The notes beneath the pieces were generated by a model that was not told the origin of the DNA, ran no database searches, and saw only the letters and a list, made by a program, of their open reading frames with translations. A stretch of DNA of 64,000 nt from Clostridia bacterium. GTDB lineage: Bacteria > Bacillota > Clostridia > Oscillospirales > Acutalibacteraceae. The DNA lies in NCBI GenBank assembly GCA_017461235.1, contig JAFTYU010000004.1:32840-96839 (forward strand), given 5' to 3'. Both the position numbers and the translations under genes were made by a program. Positions within the stretch are counted from its first letter, which is position 1. The number at the start of each line of letters is the position of its first letter. Positions 36,335 through 44,540 of this stretch are shown here, one piece after another.

Positions 36335-37166
36335 ATTCTTTGATTTTCAATGCTCTGAGAATATTGTTGTAAAGTATGTCCTGCAGTTCAGTTTCAGATA
36401 AACCAAGAGAGCAAAGATATTCTAAATCTTCACTTTGTCGCCACATAGGATAATCCGTACCGAAAATTACTTTGTCCGTTCCGTAGGTGTTTATAAGTTT
36501 TTTAGTCGTTACCTTATCCAATGCATAAAACGATGAACAGGTGTCAACGTAAAAATTCGGATAGCCTGCAAGTTTTTCGGTTGCATCTTCCCATATTGAC
36601 CAACCGCCGAAATGCGCACCGATTATTGTTAAATCAGGAAACATTTTAAGAATTTTTTTGATTCTGTTGGGGTTAGAGTTGTCAAATCTTGAGTCACCCG
36701 TGTGCAGAAGCACGGGTAAATTGTGTTTGTTGCAGAGTTCAAAGATTTTTATTACTCTTGGGTCATCGGCTTTGAAATTCTGAATATCAGGATGGAGTTT
36801 GACACCGTGAAGACCTAATTCAATAAGGTGCTCCAAATCTTCTTCAAGAGCTTCACTTTCAGGGTGGAGTGAGCCGAGACCTATAAAACGGTCGGGGTAA
36901 AGCGCAACTTCGCTTGATATGTAAGAGTTAATACTTTGTGCGTGGTGTGGTGTTGTCGCAACGGACGTAACAACGCATTTTTCAACACCGTTTTCATCAC
37001 ATTGTTTAATAAGATTTTCGGCAGTACCCACAAAGGCACAACCGTCAATTTTTCCCGACGCACTTATACCGTAAAATTGGTCGATGCTGTCAGTTGCCTT
37101 TTTGGCAATGGCATCAGGGAATATGTGACAATGTGAATCAATTATTTTGAAATCTTTGTAATTCAT
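36333..37166 (-). CDS. Amidohydrolase-family metal-dependent hydrolase
   Basis: A 277-residue TIM-barrel hydrolase of the amidohydrolase_2 group (decarboxylase-like ACMSD family). Visible motifs are IIDSHCHIFPDA (HxH), GVKLHPDIQNF, PVLLHTGDSRF, IIGAHFGG and IFGTDYPMWR (metal Asp). The start is ATG 37166 with a short AGG-containing ribosome site. A terminator separates it from the acyl-CoA synthetase fusion upstream, so it is probably a separate transcript. The substrate is unknown. Confidence 0.82.
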   Translation of the reverse strand: MNYKDFKIIDSHCHIFPDAIAKKATDSIDQFYGISASGKIDGCAFVGTAENLIKQCDENGVEKCVVTSVATTPHHAQSINSYISSEVALYPDRFIGLGSLHPESEALEEDLEHLIELGLHGVKLHPDIQNFKADDPRVIKIFELCNKHNLPVLLHTGDSRFDNSNPNRIKKILKMFPDLTIIGAHFGGWSIWEDATEKLAGYPNFYVDTCSSFYALDKVTTKKLINTYGTDKVIFGTDYPMWRQSEDLEYLCSLGLSETELQDILYNNILRALKIKE

Positions 37167-37185
37167 TTTAGGACCTGCTCTGTTT

Positions 37186-37221
37186 AAAAATACAGAAGTC
37201 GAGTACCTGACCCGACTTCTG
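37186..37221 (-). terminator. Terminator of the Leu T-box operon
   Basis: Read on the minus strand: CAGAAGTCG ... CGACTTCTG with a loop of about 11 nt, followed by TATTTTTA. It follows the stop of the synthetase fusion gene by a few bases. Confidence 0.8.
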
Positions 37222-37228
37222 ATGGAAT

Positions 37229-39688
37229 TTATTTTTGATTATTGTATCTGTCGAGTGATTCTTCTCTCATCTTGTATTTGAGAATCTTACCTGCGGCATT
37301 CATTGGGAACTCGTTTACAAATAAGAAATATTTGGGAACTTTGTGTTTTGCAATCGATGCATAACCGTATTCCTTCATTTCTTTTTCGTCAGCGGTTTCA
37401 CCCTTATGAAGAATAATCCAAGCACAGCATTCTTCGCCGTACTGTTCATCGGGAACACCAACAACCTGCACATCGCGAACCTTGGGGTTGGTAAGGTAGA
37501 ATTCTTCAATTTCACGGGGATAGAGATTTTCACCGCCACGTATAATCATATCTTTAAGACGTCCCGTAACTTTGTAGTAGCCGTCAGGAGTTCTCATACA
37601 AATGTCACCGGAGTGAAGCCAACCTTCGCTATCAATAGCCTGAGCAGTTGCTTCAGGCATTTTGTAGTAGCCCTTCATAATGTTAAAGCCACGTGCAACA
37701 AATTCACCGCTCTGACCGTCAGGAAGCTCAAGACCGGTTTCGGGGTCAATAATTTTACATTCAACACCGGGGAATGCACTACCAACAGTTTCAACACGGT
37801 GGTCAAGGTCTTCGTTTACTTCACCCATTGTGCAGCCGGGAGACGCTTCTGTCTGACCATAAACTGAAATAATTTCACGCATATTCATTTCTACAGATGC
37901 ACGGCGCATAAGGTCTGCAGGGCAGTTAGCACCGGCCATAATGCCTGTTCGCATATATGAGAAGTCGGTTTTTGCGAAATCGGGATGGCCGAACATTGCA
38001 ATAAACATTGTGGGAACACCATTGAAACAGGTAATATGCTCATTATTTACACAAGCGAGTGATGACTTGGGTGAGAAATAGGGGATGGGGCAAAGTGTAC
38101 CACCATGGGTCATCATAGATGTCATTGAAAGCACCATGCCGAAGCAGTGGAACATAGGAACCTGAATCATCATTCGGTCAGCAGTTGATAAATCCATTCT
38201 GTCACCGATTGTTTTACCGTTGTTTATAATGTTACGATGTGTAAGCATAACACCCTTCGGGAAGCCTGTTGTACCTGAGGTATATTGCATATTACAAACA
38301 TCATCAGGCTTTACGAGTGAGGAACGTCTGCGAACCTCTTCTCTCGGAACAAGTGAAGAACGTGATAACATCTGTTCCCATGTAAGACAGCCATCCATTT
38401 CGAATCCTGCAGTAACAACGTTACGAAGGAAGGGAAGATTCTTGGAGTACAAGGGTGAACCGGGCTTAAGGCTTTTGAGTTCGGGACAAAGTTCTTCAAT
38501 AATATCCTTATAGTTGATGTCCTTGCAGTACTCAATCATAATAAGGGTGTGAGTATCTGACTGCTTGAGAAGGTATTCTATTTCGTGGATTTTATAAGCG
38601 GTGTTAACAGTAACAAGAACTGCACCGATTTTTGTTGTTGCCCAGAAGGTAATGAACCACTGCGGAACATTGGTTGCCCAGATTGCAACGTGGTCACCTG
38701 CTTTTACACCGAGTGAAATCAATGCAGCAGCACATTCGTCAACGTCACGACGAAACTGCTCGTAAGTTCTTGTATAGTCAAGAGTGGGGTATTTAAAAGC
38801 ATACTGATCGGGATATTTTTCCGCCATTTTATCAAGTACATCTGAGAATGTAGCGTCAATAACATCATATTTTTTCCAAGGGAATGTACCTGATTTATCA
38901 CGGTTGTAATATATATGGTCATAAACTTTTTTATCACGACCTAAAGATGAGATGTAGTTTGTGAAGTGAGTGAGGACAATGTCAGCGTCGCTGATTTCTT
39001 CGTTCCATGCAGCACAGATGAAGCCCTCATAATTAAGGGAAGAAAGAGCATTCAACAACTTCTCGACATCCAAATCACCTTCGCCGATTAAAACGGTTTT
39101 TCCGTCTTTCATATCGCCGAGACGAACGTATTTAATGTAAGCACCTAAGTTTTTGATAGTGGTTTCAGCAGTTTCACCTGCATCGAAATATGTTCCTCTT
39201 ACATTCCATGAAACACCGATAGCAGCTGAAGCAAAGTGGTTGATAACACCAATTACATTTTCTGTTCGTGCAAAATATCCTGTTGTTTCAAATAAAATGT
39301 TGACGTCACCCGACTGAGCTTTTTTGATCGCGCCTGCCATTTTCTCGTCAAGAATATCAAAAGCGACTTCGCTCTGTGTGTGAACAATAACATTTTCAAT
39401 ACCTGATGCAACTGCAAGATTAACATATTTTTCAACAAGCTCGGCAGTAGTGCTTTCGCTTTCTATGGGGGTGGGCATACGAAGAGCCGAAACAGCAAGG
39501 TTTCTGTTAATGAGCTTTCTTTTTGCGTCAGCAATACGTTCACGCCTCAAAATACTGTCGTGATGTTCGCTTCGTTCTTTTATGGCATCGTAAATTTCAA
39601 ACCCTTCAAAACCATAATCAAAGGCATAGCGACAGGTGTCAAGGAAAGAGGTTCGACGCACATTTTTGGTCGAAAATACAATTTTCAT
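37229..39688 (-). CDS. Fusion: xylose-isomerase-like TIM barrel + AMP-forming acyl-CoA synthetase
   Basis: An 819-residue two-domain protein. Residues 1 to about 255 form a sugar-phosphate isomerase/epimerase-like (AP-endonuclease-2 type) TIM barrel (VFSTKNVRRTSFLDTCRYAF, FEGFEIYDA, YVRLGDMKDGK). From about 270 it is a complete ANL-superfamily acyl-CoA synthetase. Visible are MQYTSGTTGFPKGVMLTH (P-loop), VYGQTEASPG, GWLHSGDICMR, GRLKDMIIRGGENLYPREIE and the terminal catalytic-Lys motif MNAAGKILKYKM. The ATG follows the LeuA-like stop by one base, with GAGGAGG inside the upstream gene. It is controlled by the predicted Leu T-box. Isovalerate activation is inferred from context; the acyl substrate cannot be read from sequence. 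Confidence 0.85.
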   Translation of the reverse strand: MKIVFSTKNVRRTSFLDTCRYAFDYGFEGFEIYDAIKERSEHHDSILRRERIADAKRKLINRNLAVSALRMPTPIESESTTAELVEKYVNLAVASGIENVIVHTQSEVAFDILDEKMAGAIKKAQSGDVNILFETTGYFARTENVIGVINHFASAAIGVSWNVRGTYFDAGETAETTIKNLGAYIKYVRLGDMKDGKTVLIGEGDLDVEKLLNALSSLNYEGFICAAWNEEISDADIVLTHFTNYISSLGRDKKVYDHIYYNRDKSGTFPWKKYDVIDATFSDVLDKMAEKYPDQYAFKYPTLDYTRTYEQFRRDVDECAAALISLGVKAGDHVAIWATNVPQWFITFWATTKIGAVLVTVNTAYKIHEIEYLLKQSDTHTLIMIEYCKDINYKDIIEELCPELKSLKPGSPLYSKNLPFLRNVVTAGFEMDGCLTWEQMLSRSSLVPREEVRRRSSLVKPDDVCNMQYTSGTTGFPKGVMLTHRNIINNGKTIGDRMDLSTADRMMIQVPMFHCFGMVLSMTSMMTHGGTLCPIPYFSPKSSLACVNNEHITCFNGVPTMFIAMFGHPDFAKTDFSYMRTGIMAGANCPADLMRRASVEMNMREIISVYGQTEASPGCTMGEVNEDLDHRVETVGSAFPGVECKIIDPETGLELPDGQSGEFVARGFNIMKGYYKMPEATAQAIDSEGWLHSGDICMRTPDGYYKVTGRLKDMIIRGGENLYPREIEEFYLTNPKVRDVQVVGVPDEQYGEECCAWIILHKGETADEKEMKEYGYASIAKHKVPKYFLFVNEFPMNAAGKILKYKMREESLDRYNNQK

Positions 39689-39689
39689 A

Positions 39690-41078
39690 TTATGCCTCCT
39701 CGAATACGATTTTGTTCAATGCGTTAATATATGCTCTTATGCTTGCGGCAACAATGTCAGTAGATGTGCCGTTACCTGAATAGAGTTTTCCGTTGTTGCG
39801 AAGCCTTACAAGCGCAGAGCCGAGAGCTTCTTTGCCTTCTGTTACGGATTGTACCTGGAAATCATCAAGCTCATAGTGATGACCTATACACTGCTCAATT
39901 GCACGGAAAACAGAGTCAATGGGACCGTCACCGTTGCTTACGCCACAAATGATTTCGTCGTTACATTTCAATGTAACCTGAGACATAGATGCTGACATAT
40001 TGCTGCTTGTTGTTGTGTATGTTTCAAAGTGATAGGTGGAAGGAGCCTGCATTGCAGAGCTTGCTATAATTGCTTCAAACTCTTTATAGCCAACAGCACC
40101 CTTCTTTTCACATACCTGTTTAAGAGCTTTTTGTACATTGCCCACATCTGAATCGGAAAGCTCGTAGCCTAAAACGGCAGCTGCCTGAGCAACCTGATCA
40201 ATTGTGGAATCGGTGTCGAGAAGGATTTTTTTGCCGTCGCTTACAGCTTTGTTGGTTTCATAGGCATCGTGGCTGATGCTTGATAACATATCTTCGATAC
40301 TTGCGTGGATTTTTGTGTTGTTAAGCTTGATTTCAGCATCAATCTGTGTACCGCAAGCATTAATTGCATCAGAAATTTCACCTGTGAGAAGAGCATTTTT
40401 ACCTGCCATTGCACATTTGAGACCATCAGCACCGCTTTTGACAGCATAAAATGCAGAAGCAACTGCCATACTGACGTTGTCCGATACCTGAACATAAACA
40501 GGGATGCTTACTGCTGCTTTTACCTTTGCAACCAATTCTGCGATATTGTCAGGAGTTAAAGCACCTGCATCGTCACAGATTGTAACAATATTTGCACCTG
40601 AAGCTTCTGCTTCTTTCACGGCAGCAATAAGGAAATCTTCATCTGCTCTTGTTGCATCAAGTGCAGAAAATTCAACGTCAGCACAGAATTCCTTTGCAGC
40701 TTTGATAAGTGCTGAAATTTTTTCGAGCATTTTTGCCTGTTTTACGTGATATGTGTATTCCATACGGAGCGTGGAAACGGGAAGCTCAATCTGAAGACGG
40801 GGCTTCTGCGCATCCTTTATGCATTCCCAAGCAACAGCAACATCCTCCGTGTTGAAGCCAACAGGGATTGCAAAAATTGCATTTTGCACGTTCTGTGCAA
40901 TTGTTTTATAGATGATTTTATCTTCGGCAGGGGATTTGACTGCAGGAACTTCAATTACATCCACACCGATTTTATCGGCACAGTTTGCAATTGATGATTT
41001 TTCTCTGAATAGCAAGGACACAGCTCTGTCCTCTGAAATCTTTTTTAGAGTGATGTCGGAAATGATAATTTTTTTCAT
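39690..41078 (-). CDS. LeuA-like protein with degenerate catalytic site and intact LeuA regulatory domain
   Basis: A 462-residue protein with an HMGL-like barrel and a C-terminal LeuA allosteric/dimer domain (VTLKCNDEIICGVSNGDGPI, then LGSALVRLRNNGKLYSGNGTSTDI). The barrel starts IIISDITLKKISEDRA where isopropylmalate synthases have a DTTLRDGEQ-type motif. The usual metal-binding HxHND is replaced by YVQVSDNVSMAVA, so the catalytic Arg, Asp and His residues appear lost. It may be a leucine sensor or an enzyme of changed chemistry rather than 2-isopropylmalate synthase. ATG 41078 is preferred over ATG 41087, which touches the AAAGGA site. It is the first gene behind the Leu T-box leader. Confidence 0.75.
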   Translation of the reverse strand: MKKIIISDITLKKISEDRAVSLLFREKSSIANCADKIGVDVIEVPAVKSPAEDKIIYKTIAQNVQNAIFAIPVGFNTEDVAVAWECIKDAQKPRLQIELPVSTLRMEYTYHVKQAKMLEKISALIKAAKEFCADVEFSALDATRADEDFLIAAVKEAEASGANIVTICDDAGALTPDNIAELVAKVKAAVSIPVYVQVSDNVSMAVASAFYAVKSGADGLKCAMAGKNALLTGEISDAINACGTQIDAEIKLNNTKIHASIEDMLSSISHDAYETNKAVSDGKKILLDTDSTIDQVAQAAAVLGYELSDSDVGNVQKALKQVCEKKGAVGYKEFEAIIASSAMQAPSTYHFETYTTTSSNMSASMSQVTLKCNDEIICGVSNGDGPIDSVFRAIEQCIGHHYELDDFQVQSVTEGKEALGSALVRLRNNGKLYSGNGTSTDIVAASIRAYINALNKIVFEEA

Positions 41079-41127
41079 TTTATTCATCCTTTCGAACGTA
41101 TAATATATAATGTATATAGCGTGGCAA

Positions 41128-41407
41128 TAAAAAACCTGAGGTCAAAAGTAATTTTGACCTCAGGGACGAATTACAAAATCCGCGGTACCACCCCGGTTAC
41201 TGCATAAGCAGTCACTCATTAAGACTCTGTATAAAGCCTGTAGCCATGGTAACGGGGCCGCCGTAGTTTCTTACACGTAACAACGGTTGGGAAACTCTGC
41301 TCCGGAACGAGACCGAGCTTTTGCAACATATCGGCTCACAGCAACCGCCGACTCTCTGTAATGTCAAACCAAAAACACGTAATTCCTTCATCGCATTTAT
41401 GAATATG
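41128..41407 (-). promoter_or_regulatory. T-box leader, predicted specifier CUC (Leu)
   Basis: A minus-strand leader. The stem-I apex has AGAGAGTCGGCGGTTGCTGT and the T-box bulge GGTGGTACCGCGG is at 41192-41180. The terminator has the arm CCTGAGGTCAAAA and its complement (41164-41135), followed by TTTTTTATT. The predicted specifier CTC is at 41311-41309, six bases before GAGC, the same distance as in the other two leaders. It controls the LeuA-like gene and the synthetase fusion. Uncharged tRNA-Leu should favour antitermination. Confidence 0.9.
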
Positions 41408-41413
41408 GGAGAA

Positions 41414-41442
41414 ATGATATCATTAAATTTGTTTTTTGTCAA
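41414..41442 (-). promoter_or_regulatory. Promoter of Leu T-box transcript
   Basis: Minus strand: TTGACA (41442-41437), 17-nt spacer, TATCAT (41419-41414). Confidence 0.8.
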
Positions 41443-41503
41443 CATTTATTTTGGTTTTTTTTGAAAAAATCAAAAAACACAAGAAAAAATTGAACGAAAA
41501 CTA

Positions 41504-41530
41504 TTGACAGAAAAAAAGAAGTGTGATAAT
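41504..41530 (+). promoter_or_regulatory. Promoter of Ile T-box transcript
   Basis: TTGACA (41504-41509) and GATAAT (41525-41530) with a 15-nt spacer. It is divergent from the Leu T-box promoter, 60 bp away, across an A/T-rich stretch. Confidence 0.65.
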
Positions 41531-41559
41531 CTTGTTACCAAATTGAAAATATCACAAAT

Positions 41560-41834
41560 AAAAGCTGTGACGAAGACGGTCGAAAACAACAGTTTACAGA
41601 GAGTCGGCGGTTGCTGTGAGCCGATAGCTTGTTTTTTTCATTGACCCATCCCTTCTGAGCCGAAGGTCCGAACGATTTATATCAAGTAGGCGCCTCCCGA
41701 GAATGCTGCGTTAGTGCAACGGAGTTGATAGACTCTTAAGGTGGCAATTTTTATAATTGCAATTTGAGTGGTACCGCGGATATTGATTATTCGTCTCAAA
41801 GTAAAACGAAAGTTTTTCTTTGGGACTTTTTTAT
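41560..41834 (+). promoter_or_regulatory. T-box leader, predicted specifier AUC (Ile)
   Basis: A plus-strand leader. The stem-I apex (AGAGAGTCGGCGGTTGCTGT) is at 41598-41617, the predicted specifier ATC is at 41648-41650 six bases before GAGC, and the T-box TGGTACCGCGG is at 41769-41779. The terminator hairpin at 41793-41826 is followed by TTTTTTTATTT. The apex is identical over 33 nt to that of the divergent Leu leader. It controls the first HTH-cupin-acyl-CoA synthetase gene. Confidence 0.9.
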
Positions 41835-41877
41835 TTGTGCATTTTTGATTATTTCTTTTTTGAAAGGATGAAAAGTT

Positions 41878-44151
41878 ATGGTCGATAATTCAGTAACAAA
41901 CAAACTCGCTGAGGTTGCTCAGCGTATATCCGAGCTTCGTAACATTTACGGTTTCACTGATGAAGAAATGGCTGCAAAAACCGAAGTTACACTTGATGAA
42001 TACCATGCGTATCTTGACGGCAGGGAGGATATGCCTTTTGCTTTCGTTCACAAATGCGCTCTTGCGTTCGGTGTTGAAATCACCGATTTGTTAGAGGGTC
42101 AGAGTGCAAAGCTTTCAACATACAATGTTACACGTTGCGGAGAAGGCAAAACTACCGCTAATGAGGAAGGCATACTTATTCAGAACCTTGCGCCCAATTT
42201 TAAAAAGAAGCTTGCCAACCCTTATTGGGTTAAATATGAATATTCAAGTGAGTTACAGTCCAAACCCATTGAGGTTACTACTCACTCCGGACAGGAGTTT
42301 GACCTTGTTATCAAGGGGACACTCAAGGTTCAGGTCGGCGATAATATAGAAGTTCTTCACGAAGGTGACAGTATCTATTATAAGAGCTCCACTCCTCACG
42401 GTATGATTGCCGTTGACGGTGAGGATTGTCTTTTCCTTGCTATGGTTATGGCTGAAGATGAAAAAGTTGCGGATGAGCATATGAGCTCCGTAAATGTAGG
42501 CAGAGCACCTAAAGAGGAAAAGCTTGTCTGTGACAAATTTATTACAACGACCGTTGATGCAAAAGGCGTTTGTGACAGTATCTCATTCACAAATGAAGAT
42601 AAATTTAACTTTGCTTACGATATCATCGATGAGCTTGGCAGAAAATATCCTGAAAAACTTGCTATGCTCCATATCGCAGAAGATATGACAGAACGAAGAT
42701 TCACATTTAAAGATATCAAAGAAGCATCATCACAGGCGGCTAACTATTTTAAATCTTTAGGTATAAAGAAAGGTGACAGAGTCCTTCTTGTTCTTAAACG
42801 TAACTATCAGTTCTGGATTGCTATACTCGGACTTCATAAGCTGGGTGCAGTTGCTATCCCGGCAACAAACCAGTTGGTTGTACACGATTATGAATATCGT
42901 TTCAATTCTGCAGGGGTTTCTGCGGTAATTGCTACTGCTGACGGTAAAGCAACCGAAAGCATTGATGAAGCACAGGTAAACAGCCCCACGCTTAAAATTA
43001 AAATCGTTGCCAACGGCGCAAAAGACGGTTGGCACAATTTCGATGAAGAATACGGTCTTTTCAGCCGTCGTTTTGTACGCGATGAAGATACCGCTTGCGG
43101 CGATGACCCCATGATTATGCTCTTTACATCGGGCACAACGGGTTATCCTAAAATCGCTACTCACTCTCACAAATATCCTTTAGGTCACTTTATCACCGCC
43201 AAATACTGGCATTGCGTTGAGCGTGACGGTATCCACTTTACCATTTCCGAAACAGGTTGGGGTAAAGCGCTCTGGGGTAAGCTTTACGGTCAGTGGCTCT
43301 GCGAAGGCGCAGTTTTCGTTTATGACTTCGACCGTTTTGATGCATCGAAAATTCTTCCGATGTTTGCAAAGTATAACATCACAACCTTCTGCGCACCCCC
43401 CACAATGTACAGAATGCTTATTAAACAGGATATCTCACAGTATGACCTTTCTTCAATAAAGCATGCAACAACTGCAGGCGAGGCTCTCAACCCCGAAGTA
43501 TTCAAGCAGTTTGAAAAAGCAACGGGCTTGCGTGTTCACGAAGGCTTTGGTCAGACTGAAACAACACTTTCAATTGCAAACCTTAACGGCACACCTATCA
43601 AAATCGGTGCTATGGGTAAACCCACACCCCTTTATGATATTGATATCGTTGATTCTGACGGCAACCCTGTTGCAGACGGTGAAACAGGCGAAATCGTAGT
43701 TCATACCGATAATAACGTTCCTTGCGGTCTTTTCCTTGGCTATTACAATAACGAGGAAGCCACCAAAGAAGTATATCACGACGGACTTTATCATACAGGT
43801 GATACCGCATGGCGTGACGAAGACGGTTATCTGTGGTACGTTGGTCGAGTTGACGACGTTATCAAATCATCAGGCTACCGTATCGGACCCTTCGAGATTG
43901 AAAATGTTATTATGGAGCTTCCCTATGTTCTCGAATGCGGTGTTTCTGCCGCTCCCGATGAATTGAGGGGCCAGGTTGTCAAGGCAAGTATCGTTCTTAC
44001 AAAAGGTACCGAGGGTACCGAAGAACTGAAGAAGGAAATTCAGAATTACGTTAAGAAAAATACTGCTCCCTATAAATACCCCCGTATAGTCGTTTTCAGA
44101 GATGAGCTTCCCAAAACAATCAGCGGAAAAATCATCAGAAACAAGCTGTAA
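41878..44151 (+). CDS. HTH-cupin-acyl-CoA synthetase triple fusion 1 (Ile T-box)
   Basis: A 757-residue protein. Residues about 8-75 form an XRE-type helix-turn-helix (EVAQRISELRNIYGFTDEEM, then AALAFGVEITDLLEG-like core). About 125-195 is a cupin (EFDLVIKGTLKVQVGD, GDSIYYKSSTPHGM). From about 230 it is a full AMP-forming acyl-CoA synthetase: MLFTSGTTGYPKIATHSHKY (P-loop), EGFGQTETT, YHTGDTAW, GRVDDVIKSSGYRIGPFE and the terminal SGKIIRNKL catalytic-Lys motif. The stand-alone form of the first two parts is a common transcriptional-regulator layout, so regulator and enzyme are fused. The predicted substrate, from the Ile T-box and the neighbouring VOR/BCAT genes, is 2-methylbutyrate; this is inference. 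Confidence 0.85.
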   Translation: MVDNSVTNKLAEVAQRISELRNIYGFTDEEMAAKTEVTLDEYHAYLDGREDMPFAFVHKCALAFGVEITDLLEGQSAKLSTYNVTRCGEGKTTANEEGILIQNLAPNFKKKLANPYWVKYEYSSELQSKPIEVTTHSGQEFDLVIKGTLKVQVGDNIEVLHEGDSIYYKSSTPHGMIAVDGEDCLFLAMVMAEDEKVADEHMSSVNVGRAPKEEKLVCDKFITTTVDAKGVCDSISFTNEDKFNFAYDIIDELGRKYPEKLAMLHIAEDMTERRFTFKDIKEASSQAANYFKSLGIKKGDRVLLVLKRNYQFWIAILGLHKLGAVAIPATNQLVVHDYEYRFNSAGVSAVIATADGKATESIDEAQVNSPTLKIKIVANGAKDGWHNFDEEYGLFSRRFVRDEDTACGDDPMIMLFTSGTTGYPKIATHSHKYPLGHFITAKYWHCVERDGIHFTISETGWGKALWGKLYGQWLCEGAVFVYDFDRFDASKILPMFAKYNITTFCAPPTMYRMLIKQDISQYDLSSIKHATTAGEALNPEVFKQFEKATGLRVHEGFGQTETTLSIANLNGTPIKIGAMGKPTPLYDIDIVDSDGNPVADGETGEIVVHTDNNVPCGLFLGYYNNEEATKEVYHDGLYHTGDTAWRDEDGYLWYVGRVDDVIKSSGYRIGPFEIENVIMELPYVLECGVSAAPDELRGQVVKASIVLTKGTEGTEELKKEIQNYVKKNTAPYKYPRIVVFRDELPKTISGKIIRNKL

Positions 44152-44187
44152 TCCGACGGAAAATATTAACAAAATAAACTTCTGCTA

Positions 44188-44216
44188 TTGACAAAACAGG
44201 GCAGATGTGGTATCTT
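44188..44216 (+). promoter_or_regulatory. Promoter of Val T-box transcript
   Basis: TTGACA (44188-44193), 17-nt spacer, TATCTT (44211-44216), directly after the first synthetase gene. Confidence 0.75.
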
Positions 44217-44222
44217 TGAGAA

Positions 44223-44512
44223 AATTAAATATTAAAGGCGTTGAAGAAAAGGGCGCGGTGAATTCACCTTTCAGAGAAGTGGCGGTTGGTGCAAGCCACA
44301 GGTAGGGTTGCCGATGTTTGTAGTTTCCGAGCCGGGAGGAAGAAAAGCCGATTCAGGCTTAGTAGAACCTCTCCGTGATTGCTGCGTGAATGCATAGGGG
44401 TTGTTTGACCTTGAGTGGCAGTTTTAAACTGCAATTTGAGTGGTACCGCGGGTATAAATTTGTGTTTTTACTCGTCTCAAAGATTATCTTTGGGACGAGT
44501 TCTTGTTTTTTT
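44223..44512 (+). promoter_or_regulatory. T-box leader, predicted specifier GUA (Val)
   Basis: The stem-I apex has AGAGAAGTGGCGGTTGGTGC. The predicted specifier GTA is at 44320-44322, six bases before GAGC, and the T-box TGGTACCGCGG is at 44441-44451. The terminator stem ACTCGTCTCAAAGA with its complement is at 44470-44500, followed by TCTTGTTTTTTT. It controls the second HTH-cupin-acyl-CoA synthetase gene and possibly the downstream VOR/BCAT genes by read-through. Confidence 0.9.
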
Positions 44513-44540
44513 CGTCCCGCCGAATTACAGGAGGATAATT

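Noticed and set aside
36333-37166. Amidohydrolase as third gene of the Leu T-box operon
   Set aside because: A clear terminator (37186-37221) separates it from the synthetase fusion.
39690-41078. Calling the gene leuA (2-isopropylmalate synthase)
   Set aside because: The catalytic motifs are missing, so the family resemblance does not support the activity.
44415-44540. Upstream in-frame start for the second HTH-cupin-synthetase
   Set aside because: That segment is the T-box antiterminator/terminator; AGGAGG supports ATG 44541 and the paralogue has no such extension.
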